Positions 1-9,800 of a stretch of DNA of 35,238 bases are shown one piece after another (the stretch's first letter is position 1; each line of letters opens with the position of its first letter). This DNA comes from Bacteroidaceae bacterium (lineage in GTDB: Bacteria; Bacteroidota; Bacteroidia; Bacteroidales; Bacteroidaceae): assembly GCA_017469525.1 (NCBI GenBank), contig JAFUGG010000003.1, forward strand, positions 1-35,238, read 5' to 3'. The translations under genes and the position numbers were made by a program. Below the pieces are notes generated by a model, which saw only the letters and a program-made list of their open reading frames with translations, was not told the DNA's origin and searched no databases.

Positions 1-1
1 A

Positions 2-172
2 AGGATGCGCCTGCAGAAGGCCATGTCCATGCTGCAGAGCCACCGCGACATAAACGTCGCCGAGGTGGCCTACAAGTGCGGCTACTCGCAGGTGCCCAAC
101 TTCTCGAGGGCCTTCACAAACTTCTTCGGCATCACACCGACGGAAGTGAAGACGAGAACGAGGAAAGAATGA
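2..172 (+). CDS. C-terminal end of an AraC-family DNA-binding domain (5' truncated by window)
   Basis: Only the last 56 codons are in the window, read in the frame starting at base 2. The peptide has the second helix-turn-helix of an AraC/XylS domain: a helix with VAEVAYKCGYSQVPNFSRAF, followed by FFGITPTEV, the usual end of the family. It would bind promoter DNA as a transcription factor. In Bacteroidales this domain ends both stand-alone AraC regulators and hybrid two-component sensors, and the missing N-terminus prevents a choice. The stop codon abuts an octamer repeat tract upstream of the LRR surface protein gene, so it could regulate that gene, but this is inference from position only. 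Confidence 0.88.
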   Translation, partial: RMRLQKAMSMLQSHRDINVAEVAYKCGYSQVPNFSRAFTNFFGITPTEVKTRTRKE

Positions 173-229
173 GAAATGAAAAAATGAAGGAATGAAAAAA
201 TGAAAAAAATGAAAAAATGAAGAAATGAA
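173..229 (+). repeat. Octamer tandem repeat (consensus AAAATGAA), 7 units
   Basis: Seven consecutive units fit an 8-bp register (one is 9 bp): GAAATGAA, AAAATGAA, GGAATGAA, AAAATGAA, AAAAATGAA, AAAATGAA, GAAATGAA. The tract begins at the base after the stop of the AraC-type gene and ends about 80 bp before the start of the LRR protein gene. Such tracts can change length by slippage. Confidence 0.85.
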
Positions 230-310
230 AAAACTCAGGAGCGCTCCCAGCAACAAGATAACATACATTATATATATTAACTTTATTTATTAACTTAATT
301 CATTAACACT

Positions 311-3300
311 ATGAAGAAACGACTACTTCTGATCCTCTGCCTGCTGACGGCGGCGGGGGCGAGTGCCAAAACCATTAAGAAGGGAACCTTCTCGAATGGC
401 GGGACGTGGGAACTTTATGAGAACGACGATGAAGGAAGAGTCCTCTACATTGATGCAGAGGTCATTCCCGACTACAAGAGAAAGAAGTGTAGCGACTATT
501 GGTTCACGACTGATCTGACCACAGCTCCGTGGAGAAATTATGTAAAAAGTGGCATTGACTGGTACTTCCTTAAACTCTCACCGAGGGTCAAGACGATCGG
601 CGAGTATGCATTCTCGAATACTCACCTTTCCGGAGTAAGATTTGAGACCCGTACAGAGCCCATTACCATTAAAAAAGGTGCCTTCTATCTTTGCTATTTA
701 GATGAAGGCTTTGACTTCTCTTATGTAAAAAGTATTGGTGAGGATGCATTCAGTGGAACAAGCGTAATAAGCAACAATTTCCCCATTTTAGAAAAATGTG
801 AGGCAGGTGCATTTGATTATTGTTCGGAACTGGCAAAACGCGGCGAAATCATCCTTGGCAAGCATGTCTCCTTGTCTAATCTTGAGGGCTTCAAGTATCT
901 TGCGAAAATACACAATGAGGGCCTTGAGGAAGAAACGGGTGACTACATTTATGGCCCAAGTGGCGTGGGGCACTGGCATAGCTGGATGGAATATACCATC
1001 CCCAAGGGCAGCAAGCTGGGTATTATATGGCCTGTTGAAGGCTACGGCACGAAGCCCGACACCTTCGAAGGATATTCCATCGAGAATAAAACAGGCGGCA
1101 GCGGTTGGTCCCTCAGCACCACAACGGGAGAATTTCATCTGAAACGCACAGTGACCGCATCACCCGTGTATGAAACCCCAGAGGCACGCCCCTGGCACAA
1201 TTTGCGCACGCAGATAAAGAAGGTGGAACTGTCTCGCTCGCCAAACAAGAATGACTTCTACGGATGCACGAACCTTGAGAAGGTTGTCACTTTAAGTGAT
1301 ATGAAAAACGTTCAGTATACCGGGGTGTCTAATGGAAAGCATTATTACATTTTCCCCATCTCCGAAAAAGCTTTCTACGGCTGTACCAAGCTGAGGGCTT
1401 TCTTGTCTTATGATGCTACTATGTACCCCATTGTTCCTGGTGAAATAGGGGAGGAAGCTTTCTCTGGTTGCGAAGAACTGTACGATATTGATATATCCCA
1501 TAGCCCGAAAATCAGTAAAAAAGCTTTTTACGGTAGCAAGGTCAAGACACTCAGGTTCTCGGAAATCAAAACAATCGGAGACTATGCATTTGCCAACATC
1601 GATATCAAGTCCATCACGATGACATGCTCTGCGCCAAGCACGAGCACCAATGCCTTCCAGGGAGTGACGGCCAGCAATGTGACGCTTCATGTGCCTGCCA
1701 TTTATGGCCACACTTACGAGAAAGCCCCGTGGAATGCCTTTGAACTGGACAAGAGCCTCGAGTTCGACAAAGACGGCCTCATCAAGGGCGAAATCTACAA
1801 TACCCTCAAATGGGAACTGACCTCCAACGGCATCTTGAGACTGAGCGGTTCGAGCGCTATTCCCGACTACGACGATGCCACCCAGCAACCGTGGTACAAC
1901 TACCGCGACTTCATCGAGGACATCATCATCGACGACAATATCCCGAGCATCGGCAAGAATGCCTTTGCCATTCCCGACGGCGAGGAGTCGCGAGTGCTCA
2001 CCGTCGCTATACCACGCGGCTTAAAGAACATCGGAGAAGGTGCTTTCCGCAACCTGAACAAACTGAAGAACATCTATATCAGCAACGTGGAGACTTTGGG
2101 CAGCTATGCCTTTGCCGGTTGCTCTTCGGTGGAAACCATCGAACTGGGCATGAAGCTTGCCAGCGTAGGCGACTACGTCTTCAAGGACTGCCACAGCCTG
2201 AACGAAATCGTGAACATGACCAGCACGCCTGCCACTACGACGAGCTACTCCTTTACCGGCATCAAGAGCGGCGCCTACAACCTGAAGGGCGGACCGCGTA
2301 AGGCAAACGACGACGGACAGTCAACCATCGACCTGACCGTGGCAGACGCCTACATCACGAAGTACGTCACAGACCCGAACTGGAGCAAGTTCCACATCTC
2401 ATACACCGACGACCGCGGCACATGGCAGAAGGCAGGCAGTTTCGGCGACGGCATGTGGATACTCTATACCGACGGCACGATGGTGATTGCCGCCGACCAA
2501 GGCCCTGCAAATGACACCAACCCGATTCACCATGGCTTCATGACCAGCGGCGGGCCTAAAGCAGGCGACCCTGTGCTCTTGACCAAGAACATCGAGATAA
2601 TAGGTAACATGGCCGAACTGGATGCTTACTTCTGTCAGTTCGTCAACCTGGAGAGTGTGAAACTCTGCCCCACCATCAAGAAGATACTGGACGGTGCCTT
2701 CACTTTTGGTGACGACGGACCAATGAAACTGAAGAGCATCAATCTGGAGAACGTAGAAAGCATCGGCGAGTATGCCTTTGCCCAAAACACAGCTATCGAG
2801 TCTCTCGATCTCACTGGCGTGAAGGAAATAGGCAGAGGTGCCTTCGACGGACTGACAAACCTGACAACCGTGAAGCTCGGCCCCACCTGCGCAGTAGCAA
2901 GCGGTGCCTTCAGGAACTGCAAGAAGCTGACCAGCATCGACCTTGGCGGCGCCAACCTTGACAAAGCCAGCAGTTGCTTCATCGGCTGCACGGCGCTGAA
3001 GGAGGTAAACTACAACGGCACGCGCCTCTACTATCAGATCTTCGACGGGTGCACAGCTCTGGAAACCATCGACCTTGGCAGTAGGCTGGAGTGCATCGAG
3101 TGGGATGGCTTCCGAGGCTGCACCAAACTTAAGAACATCATCCTCGAGCGCGCCACACCTCCTGCACTGCCCAAGGGCGAGAAGCAGATATGGCTCGGCG
3201 ACGTGGACTACAGGATGGAGGATGCATGGGCATTCGACGGCCTCACACTCTCAAACATCAGCCTCACCATTCCTGAAGAGTATGTTTCTGCCTACAGGGC

Positions 3301-4984
3301 AGCCAACATCTGGAAGAGCATGTCCATCAACGGAGAGTCTGGCAACGTGGATGCCATTCTGCCCGCAGGCGGCACGCTTGGCAACAACGGCACATGGTAC
3401 CTCGACACCGACGGCACGTTCATCGTCGACATCAGCGGCGACATCCCTGCCACCGACTCGTACGGCAAACCCTGGAGCGAGACGTTCAACGGCTACGTCG
3501 GCCTCATCACCAGCGTCATCTTCACAGACGGCGTGACGTCCATCCCCGACGACTTCTTCGGCGGCACATACTTCGCCGACGCATCGGCAGGCGTGGAGAG
3601 CGTCACGCTGGGACGCTTCCTCAAGTCCGTCGGCAAGAACTCGCTCTCGTTCAGCGGCATCAAGGACGTCTATGTCTATAGCGAGAACCTGCTCGAAATG
3701 GAGAGCAACGCCTTCGACCTCGATGCAGCCGCCAAGAACAATGCCACGCTGCATATTCTGAAGACCTCGGACGGCTACTACTATAGGTGGCATTCGGCAA
3801 CAACCCGCTTCCCGAACATCGCGGCCGACCTCGACGCAAACAAGATGATAAAGTGCGGCACGCTGGACACGAAGGGCTACTGGACGTTTGCCGACGGCGT
3901 GCTGACCGTGACCTACAACGGCGCGATGCCTACGCTGACATCCAAGACCGACCATGCCGACGACCCCGACGTGGCATTCCGCTACAAGTGGACCAGCTTC
4001 CTCAGCGAGATAAATGAAGTTGTCGTGACTGGTAAGGACGTTGAGGTGCAGCCCTACTTCCTCTACTACGAAGGTGACGGTCCGAGCGGCAGCCATCCCG
4101 ACGACCACATCAAGACAGTGACGCTCAGCGATGGCGTGAAGCGCATCGGTCGCGGTTCGTTCTCCCTCTACGAACTGAAGCGCGTGAACTGCTACGGCGT
4201 GAATGCACCCTTACTGCCCGCAACCATCAGCTCTAACTACACGGCTTTCTGGGGATCGCGCATCACGGCCAACCTGGCGTTCCTCTGGACAGTGCCCAAC
4301 GCCAGCACCGACTATGCCCAGATCAACAGCGAATGGGCAAAGTTTAACCATTCCGCCCATAAACTCAACACCCTCGACATGCCCACTCAGGAAATCCAGG
4401 CTGACTTCGAGACAGGCAAGCTGAACCAGGTGGCCTTCTTCTCGGACAGCCAGTATCCATGGGACATCACCAACGAAGATGCTGAAAGCGGTCGCTACAG
4501 CATGAAGAGCGGCAACAAGGGCATCTCCAGCTCCACCTCAACCATCTCTGCGATGTATCTCTACGAGACGGACGGCATCATCTACTTCATGGCCAAGTGC
4601 ATGGGCGAAGGCTCAGGCGATGGATGGGACAAGTGCCTCTTCTTCATCGACGGCGAGCAGCAGTTCAGCTACGGCGCACTTGATAACTACTGGAGCAACT
4701 ACAGCTTCCCTGTGTCGGCAGGCATGCACACCTTCACCTGGCAATACTCGAAGGACAGCAGCGTTGACCCCGAAGGCGACGGCTTCTTCGTGGATAACAT
4801 CTACTTCCTGCAAGAAGGTAAGGACGACGACCTGATAACAGGCGTGGAAAGCATTGAGGACATTGAACATTCACCATTGAACATTGACCATTCCTGGTTT
4901 GACTTGAGCGGCCGCAAGCTCGGCGGCAAGCCCGCAGCACCCGGCATCTACATTATGAATGGAAAGAAGGTGATGGTGAAGTAG
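311..4984 (+). CDS. BspA-type leucine-rich repeat surface protein with T9SS-like C-terminal tail
   Basis: A 1557-residue secreted protein. Residues 1-19 form a signal peptide ending in ASA. Most of the chain consists of LRR_5/BspA-like repeats of the type IGEYAFSN, IGEEAFSGC and VGDYVFKDC, in blocks at roughly 90-200, 330-460, 550-650, 780-990, 1060-1190 and 1300-1340. They are separated by recurring strand motifs such as GTWxLxxDGT. Residues about 1380-1510 (DFETG to VDNIYFLQEG) look like a jelly-roll adhesin or MAM-like domain. The last 30 residues (FDLSGRKL, then PGIYIMNGKKVMVK) match the short T9SS-type sorting tail common in Prevotella. The likely role is surface adhesion or ligand binding. 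The first 1.5 kb is visibly richer in A/T third positions than the rest, suggesting a mosaic gene. The linker before the tail is encoded by heptamer repeats. Confidence 0.88.
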   Translation: MKKRLLLILCLLTAAGASAKTIKKGTFSNGGTWELYENDDEGRVLYIDAEVIPDYKRKKCSDYWFTTDLTTAPWRNYVKSGIDWYFLKLSPRVKTIGEYAFSNTHLSGVRFETRTEPITIKKGAFYLCYLDEGFDFSYVKSIGEDAFSGTSVISNNFPILEKCEAGAFDYCSELAKRGEIILGKHVSLSNLEGFKYLAKIHNEGLEEETGDYIYGPSGVGHWHSWMEYTIPKGSKLGIIWPVEGYGTKPDTFEGYSIENKTGGSGWSLSTTTGEFHLKRTVTASPVYETPEARPWHNLRTQIKKVELSRSPNKNDFYGCTNLEKVVTLSDMKNVQYTGVSNGKHYYIFPISEKAFYGCTKLRAFLSYDATMYPIVPGEIGEEAFSGCEELYDIDISHSPKISKKAFYGSKVKTLRFSEIKTIGDYAFANIDIKSITMTCSAPSTSTNAFQGVTASNVTLHVPAIYGHTYEKAPWNAFELDKSLEFDKDGLIKGEIYNTLKWELTSNGILRLSGSSAIPDYDDATQQPWYNYRDFIEDIIIDDNIPSIGKNAFAIPDGEESRVLTVAIPRGLKNIGEGAFRNLNKLKNIYISNVETLGSYAFAGCSSVETIELGMKLASVGDYVFKDCHSLNEIVNMTSTPATTTSYSFTGIKSGAYNLKGGPRKANDDGQSTIDLTVADAYITKYVTDPNWSKFHISYTDDRGTWQKAGSFGDGMWILYTDGTMVIAADQGPANDTNPIHHGFMTSGGPKAGDPVLLTKNIEIIGNMAELDAYFCQFVNLESVKLCPTIKKILDGAFTFGDDGPMKLKSINLENVESIGEYAFAQNTAIESLDLTGVKEIGRGAFDGLTNLTTVKLGPTCAVASGAFRNCKKLTSIDLGGANLDKASSCFIGCTALKEVNYNGTRLYYQIFDGCTALETIDLGSRLECIEWDGFRGCTKLKNIILERATPPALPKGEKQIWLGDVDYRMEDAWAFDGLTLSNISLTIPEEYVSAYRAANIWKSMSINGESGNVDAILPAGGTLGNNGTWYLDTDGTFIVDISGDIPATDSYGKPWSETFNGYVGLITSVIFTDGVTSIPDDFFGGTYFADASAGVESVTLGRFLKSVGKNSLSFSGIKDVYVYSENLLEMESNAFDLDAAAKNNATLHILKTSDGYYYRWHSATTRFPNIAADLDANKMIKCGTLDTKGYWTFADGVLTVTYNGAMPTLTSKTDHADDPDVAFRYKWTSFLSEINEVVVTGKDVEVQPYFLYYEGDGPSGSHPDDHIKTVTLSDGVKRIGRGSFSLYELKRVNCYGVNAPLLPATISSNYTAFWGSRITANLAFLWTVPNASTDYAQINSEWAKFNHSAHKLNTLDMPTQEIQADFETGKLNQVAFFSDSQYPWDITNEDAESGRYSMKSGNKGISSSTSTISAMYLYETDGIIYFMAKCMGEGSGDGWDKCLFFIDGEQQFSYGALDNYWSNYSFPVSAGMHTFTWQYSKDSSVDPEGDGFFVDNIYFLQEGKDDDLITGVESIEDIEHSPLNIDHSWFDLSGRKLGGKPAAPGIYIMNGKKVMVK
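4852..4895 (-). repeat. Heptamer array (unit CATTGAN as read on +) inside coding sequence
   Basis: Units CATTGAG, CATTGAA, CATTCAC, CATTGAA, CATTGAC and CATTCCT follow each other at 7-bp steps apart from a 2-bp insert after the first. They encode about residues 1515-1528 of the LRR protein (IEDIEHSPLNIDHS), the linker before the sorting tail. The same word, inverted, fills intergenic regions at 30420, 32594 and 35028. Confidence 0.8.
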
Positions 4985-4995
4985 CCTCACCACGG

Positions 4996-5015
4996 CTCTC
5001 CCCAAAAGGGGAGAG
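4996..5015. repeat. CTCCCC/GGGGAG hairpin repeat, copy 1
   Basis: An 8-bp perfect stem, CTCTCCCC and GGGGAGAG, with an AAAA loop, 12 bases after the LRR stop codon. Related hairpins follow three other genes in the window (6731, 25374, 30399). No T-tract follows this copy, so it could stabilise mRNA ends or act as a weak terminator. Confidence 0.7.
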
Positions 5016-5022
5016 AAATGCA

Positions 5023-5058
5023 GTTTGGGCGGACCGGTTGGTTCGCCCAAACCTGTTT
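5023..5058 (+). terminator. Probable intrinsic terminator of the LRR gene
   Basis: A 9-bp stem GTTTGGGCG (5023-5031) pairs with CGCCCAAAC (5044-5052), followed by CTGTTTTA. The T-run is short, so efficiency is uncertain. Confidence 0.55.
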
Positions 5059-5221
5059 TAATAGTTCCCCTGTCCGGACGTTCGGACTTTATCATTATTA
5101 AAGGAAGTAAGGGACAAGAGGATTGCAGGGGCAGATTGTATTCTCCTGCTCCTTCCTCGATCAGACGCAGGCGGAAGCCCCTTTATTTCTTGCCTCGTCG
5201 ACCAATCTGGCGTGCTGGGTT

Positions 5222-5291
5222 GTTTGCACATACATGTAGTTGCAATTGCATGTACATGTAGATGCAATTGCAACTACATGTATGTGCAAAC
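5222..5291. repeat. 70-bp near-perfect palindrome with 22-bp internal period, copy 1
   Basis: The element equals its own reverse complement except at a few bases near the centre. It consists of TACATGTA (5231, 5253, 5275) alternating with TGCAATTGCA (5241, 5263), so that palindrome centres fall exactly every 11 bp, flanked by GTTTGCACA and TGTGCAAAC. A second copy lies at 14478-14547. Both are preceded by GGGTT. Confidence 0.92.
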
Positions 5292-5554
5292 ACTTTGGCG
5301 TAGTATCTCTGCCTGAGCGGGCGGGTCGCTCGCGCTCCCAAGAGTGCCGAATCGGACCGTTCTGAGTGCCGGACAGAGGGGGCAAGCACCAGATATCAGC
5401 TATTCATATAAAATGCCGATGTTATCGATGGAGCAGGTGATAAAGGACATCCATATATTAAAATATCTTAAAAAACACGTCTCTTTAGGACATATAGAAC
5501 AATTCTGTATGCCATTTGGGTTACAGGTTTTCTTTTCGTATCACATTTTTTTCG

Positions 5555-5562
5555 TACCTTTG
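5555..5562 (+). promoter_or_regulatory. Promoter -7 element (TACCTTTG) of the efflux operon
   Basis: TACCTTTG matches the Bacteroidetes -7 consensus TAnnTTTG. A T-rich stretch ending TTTTCG lies about 20 bp upstream at the -33 position. Transcription would start near 5567, which places the longer upstream reading frame out of reach and supports the start at 5608. Confidence 0.75.
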
Positions 5563-5607
5563 CACCGCATTTTCAAAAAGGACACACAAATAAACCCTAC
5601 TTTATAT

Positions 5608-6711
5608 ATGAAAAGACAATCAACGCTCATCATGGTTTTCACACTGACAGCCATGACTTTATTGAGTTCGTGCGGTGGCAAGAAGCAGCAAGCCATGCCC
5701 ACCGCCGTCTTCAAGACTGCCAAGGCAGAGAAGAAGGACATCACACTCTCCCGAAAGTACTCTGCCACCATCCGAGGACGACAGGACATCGACGTCTATC
5801 CACAAGTGGGCGGTACGCTGCAGAAGCTGCTGGTCACAGAAGGACAGAAGGTCGTGAAGGGGCAGACGCTCTTCATCATCGACCAGGTGCCCTATCAGGC
5901 TGCCCTGAACACTGCCCTTGCAACCCAGAAGTCGGCTAATGCCCAGCTCGCCACGGCGCAGCTCAACTACGACAGCAAGAAGAAACTCTTCGACGACCAA
6001 ATCATCAGCGACGTAGAACTCCAGACGGCTCAGAACTCCCTCCTCACTGCCAAGGCACAGGTGGCACAGGCCGATGCACAGGTGGTCAATGCCCGCAACA
6101 GCCTCAGCTACACCGTAGTGAAGAGTCCGGCCAACGGCGTGATAGGCACCCTGCCCTATCGTCAGGGCGCGCTGGTAGGCAGCTCGATGCCTCAGCCCCT
6201 CACCACTGTTTCCGACAACAACGAGATGTACGTCTATTTCTCCATTGCCGAGGCAGAGTTCCTGCAGATGGTGCGCGGCAGCGAGAACGTAGAGAAAGCC
6301 ATCGCCTCGATGCCCGAGCTGACGCTCCAGCTGGTGGACGGCAGTGAATACGAGGTGAAAGGCAAGGTGGAATCTGCCAGCGGCGTGGTGGACAGAAGCA
6401 CAGGCTCCGTCCAACTCCGTGCTGCTTTCAGCAATCCCAGCCATATCCTCCATTCCGGATCCACGGGCAACATCGTCATGCCAACCGTCTATAAAGACGC
6501 CCTCGTCATTCCCACGACTGCTACCGTGCAGATGCAGGACAAGTACAAAGTCTTCGTCGTGGACAAGGACGGCATCGCCCACGGCCAGCTCATCGGGGTG
6601 CTGCCTCAGACGAACGGAAAGGAATACATCGTCACCAGCGGCCTCGACGGCTCGGAAGAGATTGTCAGCGAAGGCGCAGGCATGGTGAAGGACGGACAGA
6701 AAGTGAAATAA
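5608..6711 (+). CDS. RND efflux periplasmic adaptor (membrane fusion) lipoprotein
   Basis: A 367-residue adaptor that links the inner-membrane pump to the outer-membrane channel in a tripartite multidrug efflux system. The N-terminus is a lipoprotein signal ending LLSSC, with Cys22 the lipidation site. Next come the biotinyl/lipoyl-like half (DVYPQVGGTLQKLLVTEGQKV, about 50-75), an alpha-helical hairpin (about 95-155), the second lipoyl half (VKSPANGVIGTLPYRQGALV) and a beta-barrel/MP domain to the end. The frame is open upstream to 5344, but that start lies before the promoter and would bury the lipobox, so I chose ATG 5608. It is the first gene of a three-gene operon; no dedicated regulator is adjacent. 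The substrate is unknown. Confidence 0.93.
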   Translation: MKRQSTLIMVFTLTAMTLLSSCGGKKQQAMPTAVFKTAKAEKKDITLSRKYSATIRGRQDIDVYPQVGGTLQKLLVTEGQKVVKGQTLFIIDQVPYQAALNTALATQKSANAQLATAQLNYDSKKKLFDDQIISDVELQTAQNSLLTAKAQVAQADAQVVNARNSLSYTVVKSPANGVIGTLPYRQGALVGSSMPQPLTTVSDNNEMYVYFSIAEAEFLQMVRGSENVEKAIASMPELTLQLVDGSEYEVKGKVESASGVVDRSTGSVQLRAAFSNPSHILHSGSTGNIVMPTVYKDALVIPTTATVQMQDKYKVFVVDKDGIAHGQLIGVLPQTNGKEYIVTSGLDGSEEIVSEGAGMVKDGQKVK

Positions 6712-6730
6712 ATAAAAAGCCCCCTCCCCG

Positions 6731-6779
6731 CTCCCCCTTTGGGGGAGTGCCATGTCCCCACTCCACGCTCCTATAGGAG
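6731..6779. repeat. CTCCCCC/GGGGGAG hairpin repeat, copy 2, plus a second palindrome
   Basis: CTCCCCC and GGGGGAG pair around a TTT loop (6731-6747), and CTCC-TATA-GGAG follows at 6768-6779. Both are in the 115-bp gap between adaptor and pump genes, where they could set relative expression of the two cistrons. Confidence 0.7.
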
Positions 6780-6826
6780 AGAGGGGTGAGGCCGAGAAGG
6801 GAGTTTCCTTAAATTCTTATACACAT

Positions 6827-9800
6827 ATGAAAGGTAATATCTTCATAAAGCGCCCTGTGATGGCCATCTCCATTGCCATCATGATAGTCTTCGTGGGCGC
6901 CATCAGCTACTTCTCCCTGCCCTTGGAGTCGTATCCCGACATTGCTCCACCAACGGTAAGCGTCTACACCACCTATACCGGCGCGAGTGCCGATGCCGTG
7001 ATGAACGCCGTCATCCAGCCCATCGAAGAGGCAATCAACGGCGTAGAGAACATGCTCTACATGACTTCAACGGCCACCAATGCAGGCTCGGCCACCATCA
7101 ACGTCTACTTCAAGCAAGGCACCGACCCCGACATGGCAGCCGTCAACGTGCAGAACCGCGTCTCCAGAGCACAAGGCCTGCTCCCGTCCGAGGTGACAAG
7201 AGTGGGCGTGCAGACCATGAAGCGTCAGACGTCGTTCCTTCAGATTGACGCCCTGACCTGCACAAACGGTCAGTACGACGAGGACTTCATCGCCAACTAC
7301 CTCGACATCAACGTCATTCCGCAGGTGAAGCGACTGGAAGGCGTGGGCGATGTCATGGAGCTGGGCGGCACCTACTCGCTCCGCATCTGGATGAAGCCCG
7401 ACGTCATGGCTCAGTACAAGGTTGTGCCCGACGACATCACAGCAGCTTTGGCTGAACAGAACCTCGAGGCTCCTGCCGGACAGCTCGGCGAGAAGCCCGT
7501 CAACGGTGATCACGGCCTGGGCGTAGAGAACGTCTTCCAATATACTCTCAAGTATAAAGGCCGTCTGAAAGAAATCACAGAGTTTGAAGACATCGTCATC
7601 CGTGCTGGTGACGACGGCTCAGTGCTGCGTCTGAAGGACATCGCCACAGTCGAGCTTGGTGCCGTCAGCTACGCCTTCCACGGCGAGACGAACGGCAAGC
7701 CCGGCGTGCAGTTCCTCTGCTTCCAGTTGGCAGGAGCCAATGCAAAGGAGACGAACGACCGCATCACGAACCTGCTCGACCAACTCTCCGAGGACCTTCC
7801 CGAAGGACTGGAGTTCGTGAACATGATGTCGAGCAATGACTTCCTGCTGGCCTCCATCGCGAATGTGGAAGAGACACTCATCGTAGCCATCATTCTGGTC
7901 ATCCTCGTGGTCTATTTCTTCCTGCAGGATTTCCGTGCCACCATCATTCCCTCGATATCCATCATCGTCTCGCTTGTCGGCACATTCGCTTGCATGGCAC
8001 TGGCCGGCTTTACGCTCAACCTGCTGACGCTCTTTGCCCTGGTGCTTGCCATCGGTACGGTGGTCGATGATGCCATCGTCGTGGTGGAAGCGGTGCAGGC
8101 TAAGTTCGACGCAGGATACACCAGCGCATACGAAGCAACGAAGGACGCTATGAGCGACGTCACGATGGCCGTCATCTCCTGCACGTTTGTCTTCATGGCA
8201 GTGTTCATCCCCGTGAGCTTCATGCCTGGCACTTCCGGTATCTTCTATACGCAGTTCGGCGTCACCCTGGCAACATCGGTCGGCATCTCTTGCATCAGCG
8301 CCCTCGTGCTCTGCCCTGCTCTCTGCGCCATGATGATGAAGCCTGCCAGCGAGGAACGCCGCAAAGGTTTCTTCGGAGCCATCAACTATCGTACGCGCTT
8401 GGCCTATGAAGCCACCTACAACGCCATGCTCACCAAGTACAGCCACCTGCTGCGCCGTCTCGTCAGCCGCAAGGCTCGTTATGTGGTCAGCTTCGGAGCA
8501 CTTGCCATTGCAGCCATCGGCGTGCTCTTCTTCGCCAACAATCTGCCGAAGGGACTTGTGCCGCAGGAGGACCAGGGCGTCTGCATGATGAACGTCAGCG
8601 GTGTCCCCGGCAACAACGTCGCTTCTACCTACGAAGCCCTGAACAAGGCAGAGAAGATTGTGACGGAGATTCCTGAGGTGGCACGCTACAATAAGGTGGC
8701 TGGCTACGGCTTCATGTCGGGTCAAGGCACCAGCTACGGCATGATGATTATCAAGCTGAAACCTTGGAGCGAACGTCGCTACGGCTTCTGGCATCCCATA
8801 GACAACTTCATGTCAACATCTTCCATGGTTGCTAACGCCAAGCTCAACGCTCGCCTCCTGACCGAGATTCCCGATGCCCAATGCTTCGTCTTCGAACCAG
8901 GCATGATTCCCGGTTACGGCATGGGCGGCATCGAGCTTCAGCTGCAGGACAAGACGGGAACTGCCGATAAGGAGGTCTTCTTCAACTATACCCAAGAATT
9001 CCTTGCCAAGCTCAACGAGCGCAAGGAAGTGGGACGTGCCGTGAGCACCTACGCGCGCAACTTCCCGCAGTATCAGGTGACGGTCGATGCAGCCCAATGC
9101 AAGCGTGCAGGCATCAGTCCAGCTGCTGTGCTGAGCGCCTTGGGCAGTTATTGCGGCGGTGCTTACGTGAGCAACATGAACCAGTTCTCGAAGGTCTATC
9201 GCGTCATGCTGCAGTCTGCTCCTCAGTACCGCATGACGGAGGCAGACCTTGCCAATATGTTCGTCCGCAACGGCAGCGAGATGGCTCCCCTGAGCCAGTT
9301 CATCAAACTCGAGCCGATAGTCGGTCCCGAGATTGACAACCGCTTCAACCTGTTCAGCTCAATTGCCGTCAACGTCACCGCTGCCACTGGCTACAGCAAC
9401 ACGCAGGTGATGCAGGCCATCGAGGAGGTGAAGAACGAAGTCTTCCCCACGAGTTACGACTACGAATACGGCGGCATGTCGAGGGAAGAGGCACAGACCA
9501 TCGGCAGCATCGACACATATCTTATATATGCCGTCTGCGTGCTGCTCATCTTCCTCATCCTCTCTTGCCTCTACGAGAGCTTCCTCATCCCCTTTGCCGT
9601 CATCTTCTCCGTGCCGGCAGGCCTGATGGGCAGCTTCGGCTTTGCATGGCTTTGGAACCAGGGCTATGCCGCTTTGCCCATCATCTTCCTCGGGCAGATT
9701 GAGAACAACATCTACCTGCAGACGGGTGTCATCATGCTCATCGGCTTGCTTGCCAAGACAGCCATCCTCATCACGGAGTTCGCCTTGGAGCGTCGCCGCA

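Larger units (their letters stand above)
4985..5607. other. 623-bp intergenic region between LRR gene and efflux operon
   Basis: No credible gene; the short open frames on both strands lack family features. It holds a CTCTCCCC-AAAA-GGGGAGAG hairpin, a second hairpin (GTTTGGGCG/CGCCCAAAC), a small GTCCG/CGGAC stem near 5072, the 70-bp palindromic 22-bp-period element, a G/C-rich stretch at 5308-5390 without recognised features, an A/T-rich stretch, and the promoter of the efflux operon. Confidence 0.75.

Noticed and set aside
5344..5607. Longer start for the efflux adaptor
   Set aside because: It lies upstream of the TACCTTTG promoter and would place the lipoprotein signal in the interior.
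6752..6826. Longer start for the RND pump
   Set aside because: The added residues are translated hairpin repeat; the family starts at the MKGNIFIKRP helix.
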